Assembly: GCF_002192695.1 (NCBI RefSeq)
Contig: NZ_MTLG01000052.1
Span: 186,001-250,000 of the forward strand
Length of the DNA: 64,000 nucleotides
Source of the DNA: Achromobacter xylosoxidans
Lineage (GTDB): Bacteria > Pseudomonadota > Gammaproteobacteria > Burkholderiales > Burkholderiaceae_B
Direction: 5' to 3'
Position 1 is the stretch's first letter. Each line of letters starts with the position of its first letter. The notes beneath the pieces were generated by a model that was given only the letters and a program-made list of their open reading frames with translations, made no database searches and had not been told where the DNA came from. Both the position numbers and the translations under genes were made by a program. This document shows, piece by piece, positions 40,218 to 50,472 of the stretch.

Positions 40218-43154
40218 ATGTACCGAGTCCGCCGTCTTTCCCCAGGCCCGCAATCCTCATGGCGCTTGCGCCCGGTTGCGTTCGCGCTGCGTTGCGCGTT
40301 GGTCGGCCTGCCTGCCTCCACTGTGGCGGCTCCCGCGCAGACTGCGCCGGCAGCCGCTCCCGCAGCACCGGCAGCGGCTTCCAGAACGCTGGACGATCCC
40401 GCGCCACGCAATTACGACATCGCTGCCGGGCCCTTGGGCGCGGCGCTGGGCAGTTTCGCCAGCCAGTCGGGGTTGCTGCTGTCGTTCGATCCGGCCTTGA
40501 CCCGCGGCTTGACGGCCCCGGCGCTGGTGGGGCGCTACACCGTGCGGGGCGCCTTGCAATTGCTGCTGGCGGATACGCAACTGCAGCTGGTGCCGCGTCA
40601 GGACGGCAGCTTTGCGCTGGCGCCGATGCAGGGTGCGTCGTCCGGAGCCTTTGCCTTGCCGTCGGTGCTGGTCACGGCCGAAACGCTGCCGGAAAAAGAG
40701 GTCTACGTGGCGCCACGCTCGTCCGTGTACTTGTCGAGCCAGGACATCGACCGCTTTGGCCGTGTTTCGGCGGGCGACCTGTTGAGAGGCGTGCCCGGCG
40801 TGCAGGTGGGCGACAGCCGCAACGGCGGCGGGCTGGATGTGAACATCCGGGGCATCCAGGGGCAAAGCCGGGTGGCGGTGCGGGTCGACGGCTCGGAGCA
40901 GGCCTTGGATGTGTACCGGGGCTATGCGGGCACGCAGCAGCGCAGCTACATCGATGCGGACCTGATCAGCAGCGTGACGATCAACAAGGGACCGTCGGTC
41001 AAGTCGGGCGCCATTGGCGGTTCGGTGGAGATGCAGACCATCGGCATCCAGGACATCCTGGTGGACGGCAAGGCTTTCGGCGTGCGCCTGACGGGAGATG
41101 TGTGGAATAACGGAGTGGCGCCCGCCGATCGCGATCCCAATGGCCGCAAGGGAAGCCTGGCGTCGGTGCCGCACGATAGCCGCGGCAGCCTGTTTGGTTC
41201 CGAAGCGCAGTCCGGCAGCATCGCTCTGGGATACACGAATGACAAGTTGGACCTGGTTGCCGCTTACGCACGCCGCGACCAGGGCAATTACTTCAGCGGC
41301 AAGAAGGGGCAGGAGCGCTATCGCGTCTACGACAAATATGGCGACGAGCAAGACAGCGTCGCCACCGTATACAACGCGGGGGAGGAGGTGTTGAACTCAT
41401 CCGCCAAAACCGAGTCGGTCCTGCTGAAGGCGACGATACGCCCGGCGGACGGCCATACGCTGAACTTGGGCTACCGCAGCTTTGACGGGCGCATGGGCGA
41501 GATCATGCCGTCGGATATTTTCCGTACCAGGACCGCAGGTATTTACCAGTACCCCTTGAGTGAAACCAAGATCGACACCTATACGGCGCGCTACAACTAT
41601 CAGCCCGCGGGCAATCCGCTGGTGGATATGACGGCGAACCTGTGGTTGACGGATGCCAAGACCAGCCTGCTGACCTCGGTGTTGGCGCCGGCTTCGCAGA
41701 GGTACCGTTCGGACCGCAACTGGACGCGGCAGGCCGACCGGCGAATAGGCGGAGACTTGAGCAATACGTCGCGATTCCAGACCGGCGCGGGCGACTTCAA
41801 ACTGGATCTGGGCGGATCGTTCCAGATCGAGGACATCCGTCCGCAGAAGGGCGTGGTCACCACGCAGCACGACATCAATTCCAACCGCATGCTGCGCGAT
41901 GCTTCCCGGCAAGAGTTCAGCTTCAGCGGGCAACTGGACTACAAACCGACCGACAAGCTGACCCTGTGGGGCGGCGGCCGCTACAGCCACTACACCAACA
42001 AGGACAACGGCATCTACGCCACCGCGCGGCGCGAGGAACGCGAGCTGCGCTACGTGTCGGTGTCCAAGCCAGGAGGCTGGGGCAACATGATGTGGTTCCC
42101 GGACCAGAACGGGCAGTACACCGACGCCACGGACCCACGGCTGAATAACGGGATTGTGTTCGGCAACTCCAACAATCCCTATGAAGGCGTGCGGTTCGAC
42201 GAGTTTGGCGCGACCGACACGCGGGTCCACCCGACGCAGACCTCCGAGGTGGTCACGGGTTACAGCTATTCCGGAAAACAGCGCAGCAGCGGCGGCGGTT
42301 TCGCGCCGTCGGCAGGCTTCAACTTCGAATTGGCGCCCGATACCTTCGTCTATGCCTCCTACACGCAAGGCCTGCGCCTGCCGTCCTTGTTCGAGACTAG
42401 CCGCGGCGTCCTGCAGACCGATCCGGGCAAGGGCTTGAAGCCCGAACGCTCGAACAGCTGGGAGATCGGCGCCAGCACGCTGCGTGGCAATGTGCTGAAG
42501 GATGGCGATTCGGCGGCCGTCAAAGTGGCGTACTTCAACAACAACATCAAGAACTACATTACTCGCTATTACGACCCCACGCCTGGCATGAACGGCCTGA
42601 TGCGGTTCAGCAACGCCGACAGCTACAAGACCAGCGGCCTGGAGTTGCAATCACACTACGATGCGGGGCGTGTGTTCGCGGATCTGTCGGCGACCTACTA
42701 CCTGAAGACCGAGACCTGCGATTCGGCGTTCGCGGCGCGCTTGCGGGCCGGTGCGAACGAATACCAGGAAACCGGAAACACGCCGAACTGCACGCCTGGC
42801 AGCTTCATGGGTTCGTACACGAACACGCAGAATCCACCGAGGCTGGCGGTCAACCTGACGACAGGCCTGCGTTTCTTCAACGACACGCTGACCGTGGGCG
42901 GCCGCATGACCTACACGTCAGGCCCCACGGCCAAGGCCGACCAGCCGTGGCAGACCGGCGCGACCACGCCGCAGCTGGTCTATCACCAGGTCACGCTGTT
43001 CGACCTGTTCCTGAACTACAAGCTGCGCGAGCACACGGTCGTGAATGTCTCGCTGCAGAACCTGACTGACCGCTACTACCTGGATCCCCTGGCCATGAGC
43101 TTCATGCCCGCGCCCGGCCGCACGCTGCGCGTGGGGCTGCAGACCAGGTTCTAA
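40218..43154 (+). CDS. TonB-dependent heme/haemoprotein receptor with STN domain
   Basis: About 978 aa, long for the family. Signal region, then an Ala/Pro-rich linker, STN domain from ~residue 58 (YDIAAGPLGAALGSFASQSGLLLSFDPALTRG), plug (ISSVTINKGPSVKSGAIGGSVEMQTI) and barrel ending RTLRVGLQTRF. The heme-receptor landmarks appear as LRLPSLFE (FRAP-box position) and LKPERSNSWEIG (NPNL-box position). Downstream heme oxygenase and upstream sigma/anti-sigma genes support heme uptake; HasR-type hemophore use is also possible. ATG 40218 follows AGGAAG; an open frame extends back to 40077. Confidence 0.85.
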   Translation: MYRVRRLSPGPQSSWRLRPVAFALRCALVGLPASTVAAPAQTAPAAAPAAPAAASRTLDDPAPRNYDIAAGPLGAALGSFASQSGLLLSFDPALTRGLTAPALVGRYTVRGALQLLLADTQLQLVPRQDGSFALAPMQGASSGAFALPSVLVTAETLPEKEVYVAPRSSVYLSSQDIDRFGRVSAGDLLRGVPGVQVGDSRNGGGLDVNIRGIQGQSRVAVRVDGSEQALDVYRGYAGTQQRSYIDADLISSVTINKGPSVKSGAIGGSVEMQTIGIQDILVDGKAFGVRLTGDVWNNGVAPADRDPNGRKGSLASVPHDSRGSLFGSEAQSGSIALGYTNDKLDLVAAYARRDQGNYFSGKKGQERYRVYDKYGDEQDSVATVYNAGEEVLNSSAKTESVLLKATIRPADGHTLNLGYRSFDGRMGEIMPSDIFRTRTAGIYQYPLSETKIDTYTARYNYQPAGNPLVDMTANLWLTDAKTSLLTSVLAPASQRYRSDRNWTRQADRRIGGDLSNTSRFQTGAGDFKLDLGGSFQIEDIRPQKGVVTTQHDINSNRMLRDASRQEFSFSGQLDYKPTDKLTLWGGGRYSHYTNKDNGIYATARREERELRYVSVSKPGGWGNMMWFPDQNGQYTDATDPRLNNGIVFGNSNNPYEGVRFDEFGATDTRVHPTQTSEVVTGYSYSGKQRSSGGGFAPSAGFNFELAPDTFVYASYTQGLRLPSLFETSRGVLQTDPGKGLKPERSNSWEIGASTLRGNVLKDGDSAAVKVAYFNNNIKNYITRYYDPTPGMNGLMRFSNADSYKTSGLELQSHYDAGRVFADLSATYYLKTETCDSAFAARLRAGANEYQETGNTPNCTPGSFMGSYTNTQNPPRLAVNLTTGLRFFNDTLTVGGRMTYTSGPTAKADQPWQTGATTPQLVYHQVTLFDLFLNYKLREHTVVNVSLQNLTDRYYLDPLAMSFMPAPGRTLRVGLQTRF

Positions 43155-43169
43155 CCCGAGGCAACCGCG

Positions 43170-43757
43170 ATGACACAAGCACCCTCCACTCTCGCCGAAC
43201 GGGCCAAGCGCCTGAAGGCGCACACCACGTCCACGCACGATACGCTGGACCGCCGCATCATGGACGCCGGCATATTCGACAGCCGGGAGCGGTATGCAGG
43301 CTTTCTGCGCGTGCAGTACCGGTTCATGCGCGATGTCGACGCGCTCTATGCGCGGGCCGACCTGGCGGCGCTGCTGCCGGACCTGAGCGAGCGGCGCCGC
43401 CTGGATCTGGTCGCGCAGGACCTGGCGGACCTGGGCGATGCCTTGCCGCGGGCATCATCGGCCATCGATGCCGACATTTCGCTGCCGCATGCGCTCGGAT
43501 GGTTGTACGTGTCCGAAGGCTCGACGCTGGGCGCGGCCGTGCTCTACAAACAGGCCGGCGCGCGGCTGGGCCTGGACCGGGATTTCGGCGCGCGCCATCT
43601 GAACGGCCATGCGGAGGGCGTGGCTCGCCATTGGCGCGGGTTTGCCGCGGCGTTGGACGCGGTGCCGCTGACGGCCGAAGAGGAACAGCTGGTTGTGACG
43701 GGCGCGCAGGCTGCATTCGGGACGGTGCGCGGCTACGTCGAACAGGAGCTTGCTTGA
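43170..43757 (+). CDS. Biliverdin-producing heme oxygenase
   Basis: 195 aa. Proximal heme ligand His23 in KAHTTSTHDTLD; distal helix GWLYVSEGSTLGAAVLYKQA, typical of the PigA/BphO group. It opens heme to biliverdin, CO and Fe2+ in the cytoplasm. It starts 15 bases after the receptor stop with GAGG before the ATG, so it is co-transcribed and completes import with iron release. The heme ABC importer (bhuTUV-like) is not in the window. Confidence 0.92.
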   Translation: MTQAPSTLAERAKRLKAHTTSTHDTLDRRIMDAGIFDSRERYAGFLRVQYRFMRDVDALYARADLAALLPDLSERRRLDLVAQDLADLGDALPRASSAIDADISLPHALGWLYVSEGSTLGAAVLYKQAGARLGLDRDFGARHLNGHAEGVARHWRGFAAALDAVPLTAEEEQLVVTGAQAAFGTVRGYVEQELA

Positions 43758-43804
43758 ATCGTTGTCGGGCGCGTCACCCGCAACGCGCCAGCGGCAGCGC
43801 GGCG

Positions 43805-44167
43805 ATGCGAGCCCTGTGGTTGTCGCTGGGATGCCTGATGGTGGCGTTGGGCGTAATCGGCGCCTTGCTGCCGGTCATGCCGACCACCATCTTCCTGATC
43901 CTGGCGGCGGCATGCTTTGCACGGTCTTCGCCACGTCTGGAAAGCTGGCTGCTGACGCATCCGCGTTTCGGCGCCACGCTCAGGGTCTGGCGCGAACAAG
44001 GCGCCATCAGCCGCAAGGGCAAGCGCTACGCGGTGGCAGGCATGGCGCTGGGCTACGCCGGTTTCGCCTGGAGCGCGCATCCCGCCTGGTGGTCGGCGCT
44101 GGGGGTGGGGCTGGGCATGCTGACGTGCGCGGGCTGGGTGCTGTCGCGTCCGGCGCCGCTTCAGTAA
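43805..44167 (+). CDS. YbaN-like DUF454 membrane protein
   Basis: 120 aa, two to three membrane helices. Family pattern LGVIGALLPVMPTTIFLILAAACFARSSPRLESWLLTHPRFGATLRVWREQGAISRKGKRYA is complete. Function unknown; it is often found beside heme oxygenase genes in Proteobacteria. An alternative TTG start at 43754 would overlap the heme oxygenase stop; the ATG 43805 gives the normal family length. Confidence 0.85.
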   Translation: MRALWLSLGCLMVALGVIGALLPVMPTTIFLILAAACFARSSPRLESWLLTHPRFGATLRVWREQGAISRKGKRYAVAGMALGYAGFAWSAHPAWWSALGVGLGMLTCAGWVLSRPAPLQ

Positions 44168-44221
44168 ACTCCGGGGCTTGCCTGGCGGCACTCGCCGCCG
44201 CTTTCATGCACGCCCATTTCC

Positions 44222-45277
44222 ATGCCCGCTTCCGACACGACATTCGCTGCCGCGCTTCGCACTCCGGTAACCTCGGCCGGCGATCTGGACCCGCTGGATC
44301 AGTTCTTTCAGCGCCCCGCAGTCGGCGCCTTTCTTGCATGGGCCCGCGAACCGGGGCAGGCCGATGCCAGCCTGCGGATCTGCGCCGACCTGCTGCCGTC
44401 GCTGCACCCCGGCCGCGCCGCCGCCGTGGCCTTGATGTGCGGTTCTCTGGTGGAAGACGGCGCCGATCCGGCCATGCTCTTTCCCGCCTTGCACAGCCTG
44501 CTGCGGCAGTGGCTCCAGAGCTTGAGTCCGTATTGCGCGCAAGAGGTCGAAGATGACGACGATGAGGTGGATGAAGCCGACCGCCAGGCCTGGCAGGACG
44601 CCAGGTCACGGATGGCCGACGTGCCCGAAGAGCGGCGCTGGGAGGTGGAAGCCCTGCATCAGGCGGCGGATTTGCTGGTGCTGCCGATGATGACCATGGT
44701 GCTGCGCGACCGCGGCAATCATGCCGCCCTGATAGCCGACGCGGAGCTGATGGCGCTGCTGCATCCCATGGCGACCAGCAACGACAGCCTGCCGTTCGAG
44801 CATCTGCACTATCTGTGGCTGGCCTCGCAGCTGGGCTACGAGGACGAGCTGGTGGTGGTGCTGCCCGCCAGCATGACGGGCTTCGTCGCGCGGGCGCACG
44901 CCGTCAACAATAATTTCCACGCTTTCACGCTGCTGCAGATCATCATCGGCGATCACGCCGAAGCGCTGGGCGTAAAGCGCGAGATCGCGGCGCGCGAGCC
45001 GGACCAGGACGGCGATACCGCGGACTTCCAGTGGCTGCAGGCCGATGCCTACGCCGGCGGCGAACTGGTCAACGCCATGCGCTACGCCTGGGGCGAGGCG
45101 GCGTTGCGGCACAACCTGTCCCGCCATGGCAGGCGGGTGCTGATTGCGCTGGAAACCGAAGAGGGCATGAAGCGCAATTGGTCGGGCTTCAACGGCGCCA
45201 TGCACGAGGCGCAGCAGCCGTCGATGACGTTTACGCGCTATCTCACGCGCGCAGAGGTTGTGTCGTACCTGGCTTGA
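44222..45277 (+). CDS. Conserved hypothetical protein, unknown
   Basis: 351 aa, no signal peptide or membrane helix, predicted mostly helical. A strongly acidic segment (EVEDDDDEVDEADRQ, residues ~107-121) splits an N-terminal ~100-residue helical part from a C-terminal part containing LPFEHLHYLWLASQLGYEDELVVVLPASMTGFVARAHAVNNNFHAFTLLQI. I do not recognise the family. It starts 54 bases after the YbaN-like gene and may or may not belong to the heme operon. Confidence 0.7.
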   Translation: MPASDTTFAAALRTPVTSAGDLDPLDQFFQRPAVGAFLAWAREPGQADASLRICADLLPSLHPGRAAAVALMCGSLVEDGADPAMLFPALHSLLRQWLQSLSPYCAQEVEDDDDEVDEADRQAWQDARSRMADVPEERRWEVEALHQAADLLVLPMMTMVLRDRGNHAALIADAELMALLHPMATSNDSLPFEHLHYLWLASQLGYEDELVVVLPASMTGFVARAHAVNNNFHAFTLLQIIIGDHAEALGVKREIAAREPDQDGDTADFQWLQADAYAGGELVNAMRYAWGEAALRHNLSRHGRRVLIALETEEGMKRNWSGFNGAMHEAQQPSMTFTRYLTRAEVVSYLA

Positions 45278-45343
45278 TCCGGCGCGACGGGGCCGCATGG
45301 CTGAAGTTATATTCAAAAGCTCCCCTTTCGACAGGAGCGCCAT

Positions 45344-45772
45344 ATGCAGACCAATGAAATCCATCGCGGCCGGCTGATCGACCATATCCAGCTGGTGGTG
45401 CGGGATCTGGCGGCCAGCCAGCGGTTCTATCAGGCCGTCTTCGATGCGTTGAAAGTTCCGATGGGCGGCACGGGCGACGGCTATTTCTGGGCCGACGAGC
45501 TGTTCGTGTCCACGGCCGACAGCAAGGCCGCGGCGGGGCAGTTGACTGGACGCCATCATCTGGCGTTCCAGGCGCAGGACCAGGCCATGGTCGATGCCTT
45601 CCACAAGGCAGCAATGGCCCATGGCGGCAAGGACAACGGCGCGCCCGGTTTCCGGGACTACCATCCAGGGTATTACGGCGCTTTCGTGCTGGATCCGGAC
45701 GGCAACAACATCGAGGCGGTGTTCCATGGCGAGGCGCGGCGTAGCGCGCCCTCGGTCAAGGTGACGTTCTGA
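45344..45772 (+). CDS. VOC/glyoxalase family protein
   Basis: 142 aa, a single vicinal-oxygen-chelate domain pair: IDHIQLVVRDLAASQRFYQAVFDAL, HHLAFQAQDQAMVDAFHKAAM, YYGAFVLDPDGNNIEAVFHG. Metal ligands expected at the His of DHIQ, the His of HHLAF and the Glu of NIEAV. The substrate is unknown. AGGAG six bases before the ATG; monocistronic and converging with livF. Confidence 0.88.
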   Translation: MQTNEIHRGRLIDHIQLVVRDLAASQRFYQAVFDALKVPMGGTGDGYFWADELFVSTADSKAAAGQLTGRHHLAFQAQDQAMVDAFHKAAMAHGGKDNGAPGFRDYHPGYYGAFVLDPDGNNIEAVFHGEARRSAPSVKVTF

Positions 45773-45785
45773 ACTGGCCTTTGCG

Positions 45786-46489
45786 TCAAACCCCCAGATA
45801 GGCGCGGCGCAGCCCTTCATCGGCCAGGAGCTCGGCGCCCGGCCCGGACATGACGATCTCGCCGTGTTCCAGCACATAGCCGCGCGCGGCCATGCTGAGC
45901 GAACGGTGCACATCCTGTTCCACCAGCAGGATGGTGATGCCGCGCGCATTGATGAGCGGCAGCTTGTCGAAGATGTCCTTGACCATGATGGGCGCCAGGC
46001 CGATGGACGGCTCGTCCAGCAGCAGGAGCTTGGGCGAGGTCATCAGCGCGCGGCCTATGGCCAGCATCTGCTGCTCGCCGCCGCTGAAGGAACGCGCAAG
46101 CTGGCGGCGCCGTTCGCGCAGGCGCGGGAACAGCTGGTAGACCCAGTCCAGGTTGTCGCGGCTGCGGCGCTTGTCGCGCAGCACGTCGGCGCCGACCAGT
46201 AGGTTGTCCTCGACGTCCATGTGGCCGAACAGGCGGCGGCCTTCCATGACCTGGGCCATGCCCAGGCGCGCCACCAGGTGCGCGGGCAAGCCGCTGATGC
46301 GTTCGCCCAGGAAGCGGACTTCGCCGGCCAGCGCGGGCAGGGACCCCATGACGGTGCGGATCAGCGTGCTCTTGCCGGCGCCGTTGGCGCCGACCAGGCT
46401 GACGATCTCGCCTTCGCCCACGTGCATGTCCACGCCGCGCAGCACCTGCACATCGCCGTAGCCGGCGTCCAGTTGGCGGATTTCCAGCA

Positions 46490-46490
<1 letters not shown>
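45786..46490 (-). CDS. livF: Branched-chain-type ABC ATPase, LivF subunit
   Basis: 234 aa: Walker A GANGAGKST, signature SFSGGEQQMLAIGRAL, Walker B LLLLDEPSIGLAP, and the LivF C-terminal MAARGYVLEHGEIVMSG. It is the last gene of the nine-gene leftward operon; its start touches the livG stop (TGATG). It works with LivG on the LivHM channel. The imported solute need not be an amino acid. Confidence 0.93.
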
Positions 46491-47202
<712 letters not shown>

Positions 47203-47206
<4 letters not shown>

Positions 47207-48216
47207 CGCGTGCCTCCCATGGCAGGGCCGGCGCTCTTGGCCGGCACACTGGCTGCGCGCGCAGGCGCATTTGCGCGGCGTGCCATGATCGCCATCAACC
47301 CGCGCGGCTCCCAGCGGATGATGATCATCAGCAAGAGTCCGTATAGCATCATGTCGGCGCCCACCATGCCGCCAGTCAGGGAGCGCGCCAGCTCCTCGCC
47401 CGGCAGCAGCAGCAACGCGCCCAGCACTGGACCCCACAGCGTGCCGCGCCCGCCGATGATGCAGACCACGGCGATGATGACGCTGAGGTTGGCGCCGAAC
47501 ACCTTGTCCGGGCTGATGTAGAGCACGAACTGGGCGTAGAAGGTGCCGCCCAGCGCGGTCATGGCTGCGCTCAGCATGGCGGCCGTCAGCTTGTAGCGCC
47601 GCACCGGCACGCCCAGCGCCATCGCCGCGTCCTGGTCGTTGCGCACGGCCGTCAGGCAGTAGCCGAAGCGGCTGCGCAGCACGTGGCGGTTGACCAGCAG
47701 CGCGGCGATGGTGAACGCCAGCGCAACGAGGTAATAGAAGGCCTTGCCGGTGTGCTGGAAGTACAGCGGCGCGTCGCGCAGCAGCGTGACTTCCATGCCG
47801 CGCGGCCCGCCCAGCAGCGTGTCGGCGTTTTCCACCAGCGTCTTGAGCACCATGCATGAGGCGATCGTGGCCAGCGCGAAGTAGGCGCCGCGCAGCTGCA
47901 GGCAGGACAGGCCCACCAGCAGGGCGGCGGCCATAGCCACGACGGCGCCTGCCCACATGCCCAGCCAGGGGCTGATGCCCAGGTTCACGAACAGCCAGGT
48001 CGAGGTATAGGCGCCCAGCCCGAAGTACGCGGCATGGCCGAGCGAGAGCTGGCCGGCGATGCCGCCCAGGATATTCCATGACAGCGCCAGATAGGCGTAC
48101 AGCAGCGTCATGGCGCCCACCGAAAGCAGGTACTGGTTGCCGCTGGCCAGCGGCAGCAGCGCCAGCATGGCGAGCGCGGCGATGCCGGCGGCCGAAGTCA
48201 TTTTTTTCTTGGCCAT
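47203..48216 (-). CDS. livM: Branched-chain-type ABC permease, LivM subunit
   Basis: 337 aa, about nine membrane helices. The family motif SWNILGGIAGQLSLGHAAYFGLGAYT appears after the first helices, and FVLYISPDKVFGANLSVIIAVVCIIGGRGTLWGPVLGA near the end is the ATPase-contact region. Start and livH stop overlap by one base. Confidence 0.93.
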
Positions 48217-49097
48217 TATTCGTTCTCCACGCCGAACAGCCCGCTGGGCCGGAAATACATGGTCGCGAGAAACAGCAGGAAGATGAGCGCCTCGGCATAG
48301 GTGATGGGAATCAGCTGGCTGCCGACCGATTCCAGAACGCCGACCAGGATGCCGCCCCAGAACGCGCCCGCCACCGAGCCTATGCCGCCCAGCACGACGA
48401 TGACGAAGGCGCGCAGGCCGAAGATGTCGCCGACAAAGGGGTTGACCGGATAGAGCGGCAGCAGCAGCGCGCCGGCCGCGCCCAGCACCAGGAGGCCGAT
48501 GGCGAACGACAGCCGGTAGACGCGGGCGCTGTCTATGCCCAGCACGCTGGCGGCCTCGCGGTCCTGGCCGGTGGCGCGGATGGCGCGGCCGATGCGCGTG
48601 TGGCGCAGGAACAGCACCAGGGCTGCCGTGATCAGGCAGGCGAAGAACAGGCCAGCGATCTGCGGATAGGTGAAGATCAGATCGCCGGGCATCCAGACCT
48701 CGTTGGCCCAGGGCGCATCGATGGTGCGGCTATCGGGTCCGGCCAGCGCCAGGAAGGCGTTGTCCAGGAAGATCCACAGGCCGGTGGTGAAGATCAGCAC
48801 GCCGATGGGCTCGCGCGAGGTTTCCTTGCGGTAGATTCCATCGATCAGCCAGCGTTGGCAGGCGTAGCCGACCACGAACAGCGCCACCGCCGTCAGCGGC
48901 ATGGAGGCCAGCGGGTGCAGGCCGAATTGGCTGGTGAGCGCGAAGCAGACGTACATGGACATCATCAGGAAGGCGCCATGGGCGAAGTTGATGATCTTCA
49001 TGACGCCGAATTGCAGGCTCAGACCGAGCGCGATCAGGCCGTAGACGGCGCCGCTGGCGATACCGCCCAGCAACGCCTGGAGTAGGGTAGTGGTCAA
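48216..49097 (-). CDS. livH: Branched-chain-type ABC permease, LivH subunit
   Basis: 293 aa, about eight membrane helices; LLGGIASGAVYGLIALGLSLQFGVMKIINFAHGAFLMMSMY at the N-terminus and LRAFVIVVLGGIGSVAGAFWGGILVGVLES near the C-terminus are diagnostic. It follows the binding-protein gene by 66 bases. Confidence 0.93.
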   Translation of the reverse strand: MTTTLLQALLGGIASGAVYGLIALGLSLQFGVMKIINFAHGAFLMMSMYVCFALTSQFGLHPLASMPLTAVALFVVGYACQRWLIDGIYRKETSREPIGVLIFTTGLWIFLDNAFLALAGPDSRTIDAPWANEVWMPGDLIFTYPQIAGLFFACLITAALVLFLRHTRIGRAIRATGQDREAASVLGIDSARVYRLSFAIGLLVLGAAGALLLPLYPVNPFVGDIFGLRAFVIVVLGGIGSVAGAFWGGILVGVLESVGSQLIPITYAEALIFLLFLATMYFRPSGLFGVENE

Positions 49098-49163
49098 GGG
49101 GAAGCTCCTAGCGGTAACGAGGCGCCGCCGCGCTGCGGGCGTAGCGCGGCGGCGCCGGGTCGG

Positions 49164-50423
49164 TCAGGGCTGGGCGGCGGGCCAAACCATTTTGTAGGAC
49201 TTGGATGCCAGGTTCTCCGGCCACACGGTGCGGTACTGGCCGTCGGGCGTGATCTGCTGCATGACGTAGCGCTTCTCGGGGTTCTGGCCCTTGGCGTCGA
49301 TCACGATGTCATAGCCCACCAGCTTGTTCAGGTCGGTGCCTTGCAGCCTGGTCTGGGCCAGGGCGTCGCGGATGGCTTCGGGATCGGCTTTTCCGGCGCG
49401 CTCCAGCGCGTCCTTGATGACCCAGACCGCGGCGTAGGCGCTGACCGACAGTTCGTTGGGATCGACCTTGTAGGCGGCGACGAAATCGTCCCAGAATTTC
49501 TTGGCGAACGGCGTGGTGATGGACGACTCATAGCCGGCCCAGCCATTGGTGGTGTAGACATTGCCGGCGATGTCCTTGCCGACCAGCGGTATGAAGGTGC
49601 TGTCGATCTGGCCGGCCGCGCTGCCGACGTAGGTCGAGCCGACCCGCATTTGCGCCAGCAGCTTGTGCAGCTGTACCGCGTCGGCGCCGTAGGAGGTTAC
49701 GGTGACGACGTCGGGCTTCTTGCCCTTGATCTTGAGCACCAGCGGGCGCAGGTCCGGCGAATTGGGCGGGTAGCCTTCGTCCAGCACCAGGTCGATGCCC
49801 GCCGCCTTGAACTTGGCGCGCAGCGTGTTGGCCATGTCCTGGCCCCAATCGGTGTTCTCGTAGACCATGGCGACGGTCTTGGCCGGCTTGCCGGTGGTCT
49901 TGCCCGCGTATTGAATGAACTCGGCCATGCTCTCGGCATTGCCCGAGGCCGGGATCTGCGTGGGACGGAACACGTACTTGAAGCCGCGTTCGGTGATGTC
50001 GGCCTTGGCGGCCAGGTCCACCACCCATGGCACGCGGTTCTTTTCCGCGACGGCGGTGGCGGGGAAGGTCACGCCGCTCTGGAACGCGCCCAGCAGCACC
50101 GGTGTTTTCTCGCGGGTGATCAGGCGTTCGACCTCGGTCATTGCGACCTTGGCGTCGCCGCGGGTGTCCACTTCGACCAGTTGCAATGGTGCGCCGCCGA
50201 GCGCCTTGATGCCGCCCGCGTCGTTGATGTGCTTGACGGCCAGGTGCGTGGCGCGCGACATGTCCTTGCCGATGGAGGCGGTGGCGCTGCCGGACAACGG
50301 GATCAGATAGCCGATCTTGACCGGTTCGGCGGCCATGGCGGCGCCGTGGACCAGCAGCGTGGCGCCGGCGGCGGCGAAGAGGCGCCTCAGGACGGCGGGC
50401 CGATAGGGATAGTTCGTGCTCAT
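49164..50423 (-). CDS. Branched-chain-type ABC substrate-binding protein
   Basis: 419 aa. Signal peptide cleaved near AMA-AEP, then a type-1 binding protein fold (VKIGYLIPLSGSATASIGKDMSRATHLAVKHINDAGG; LITREKTPVLLGAFQSGVTFPATAVAEKNRVPWV). Larger than LivK and of the group that binds aromatic acids, amides or other solutes as well as amino acids. Start 50423 with GGAG upstream. The ligand is probably what the downstream-encoded ligase, dioxygenases and hydrolase process. Confidence 0.88.
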   Translation of the reverse strand: MSTNYPYRPAVLRRLFAAAGATLLVHGAAMAAEPVKIGYLIPLSGSATASIGKDMSRATHLAVKHINDAGGIKALGGAPLQLVEVDTRGDAKVAMTEVERLITREKTPVLLGAFQSGVTFPATAVAEKNRVPWVVDLAAKADITERGFKYVFRPTQIPASGNAESMAEFIQYAGKTTGKPAKTVAMVYENTDWGQDMANTLRAKFKAAGIDLVLDEGYPPNSPDLRPLVLKIKGKKPDVVTVTSYGADAVQLHKLLAQMRVGSTYVGSAAGQIDSTFIPLVGKDIAGNVYTTNGWAGYESSITTPFAKKFWDDFVAAYKVDPNELSVSAYAAVWVIKDALERAGKADPEAIRDALAQTRLQGTDLNKLVGYDIVIDAKGQNPEKRYVMQQITPDGQYRTVWPENLASKSYKMVWPAAQP

Positions 50424-50472
50424 GAGAATTTGTCTCCAGGTTTTTTTGTGATTTGTGTGTGCCGCGCTGGCG

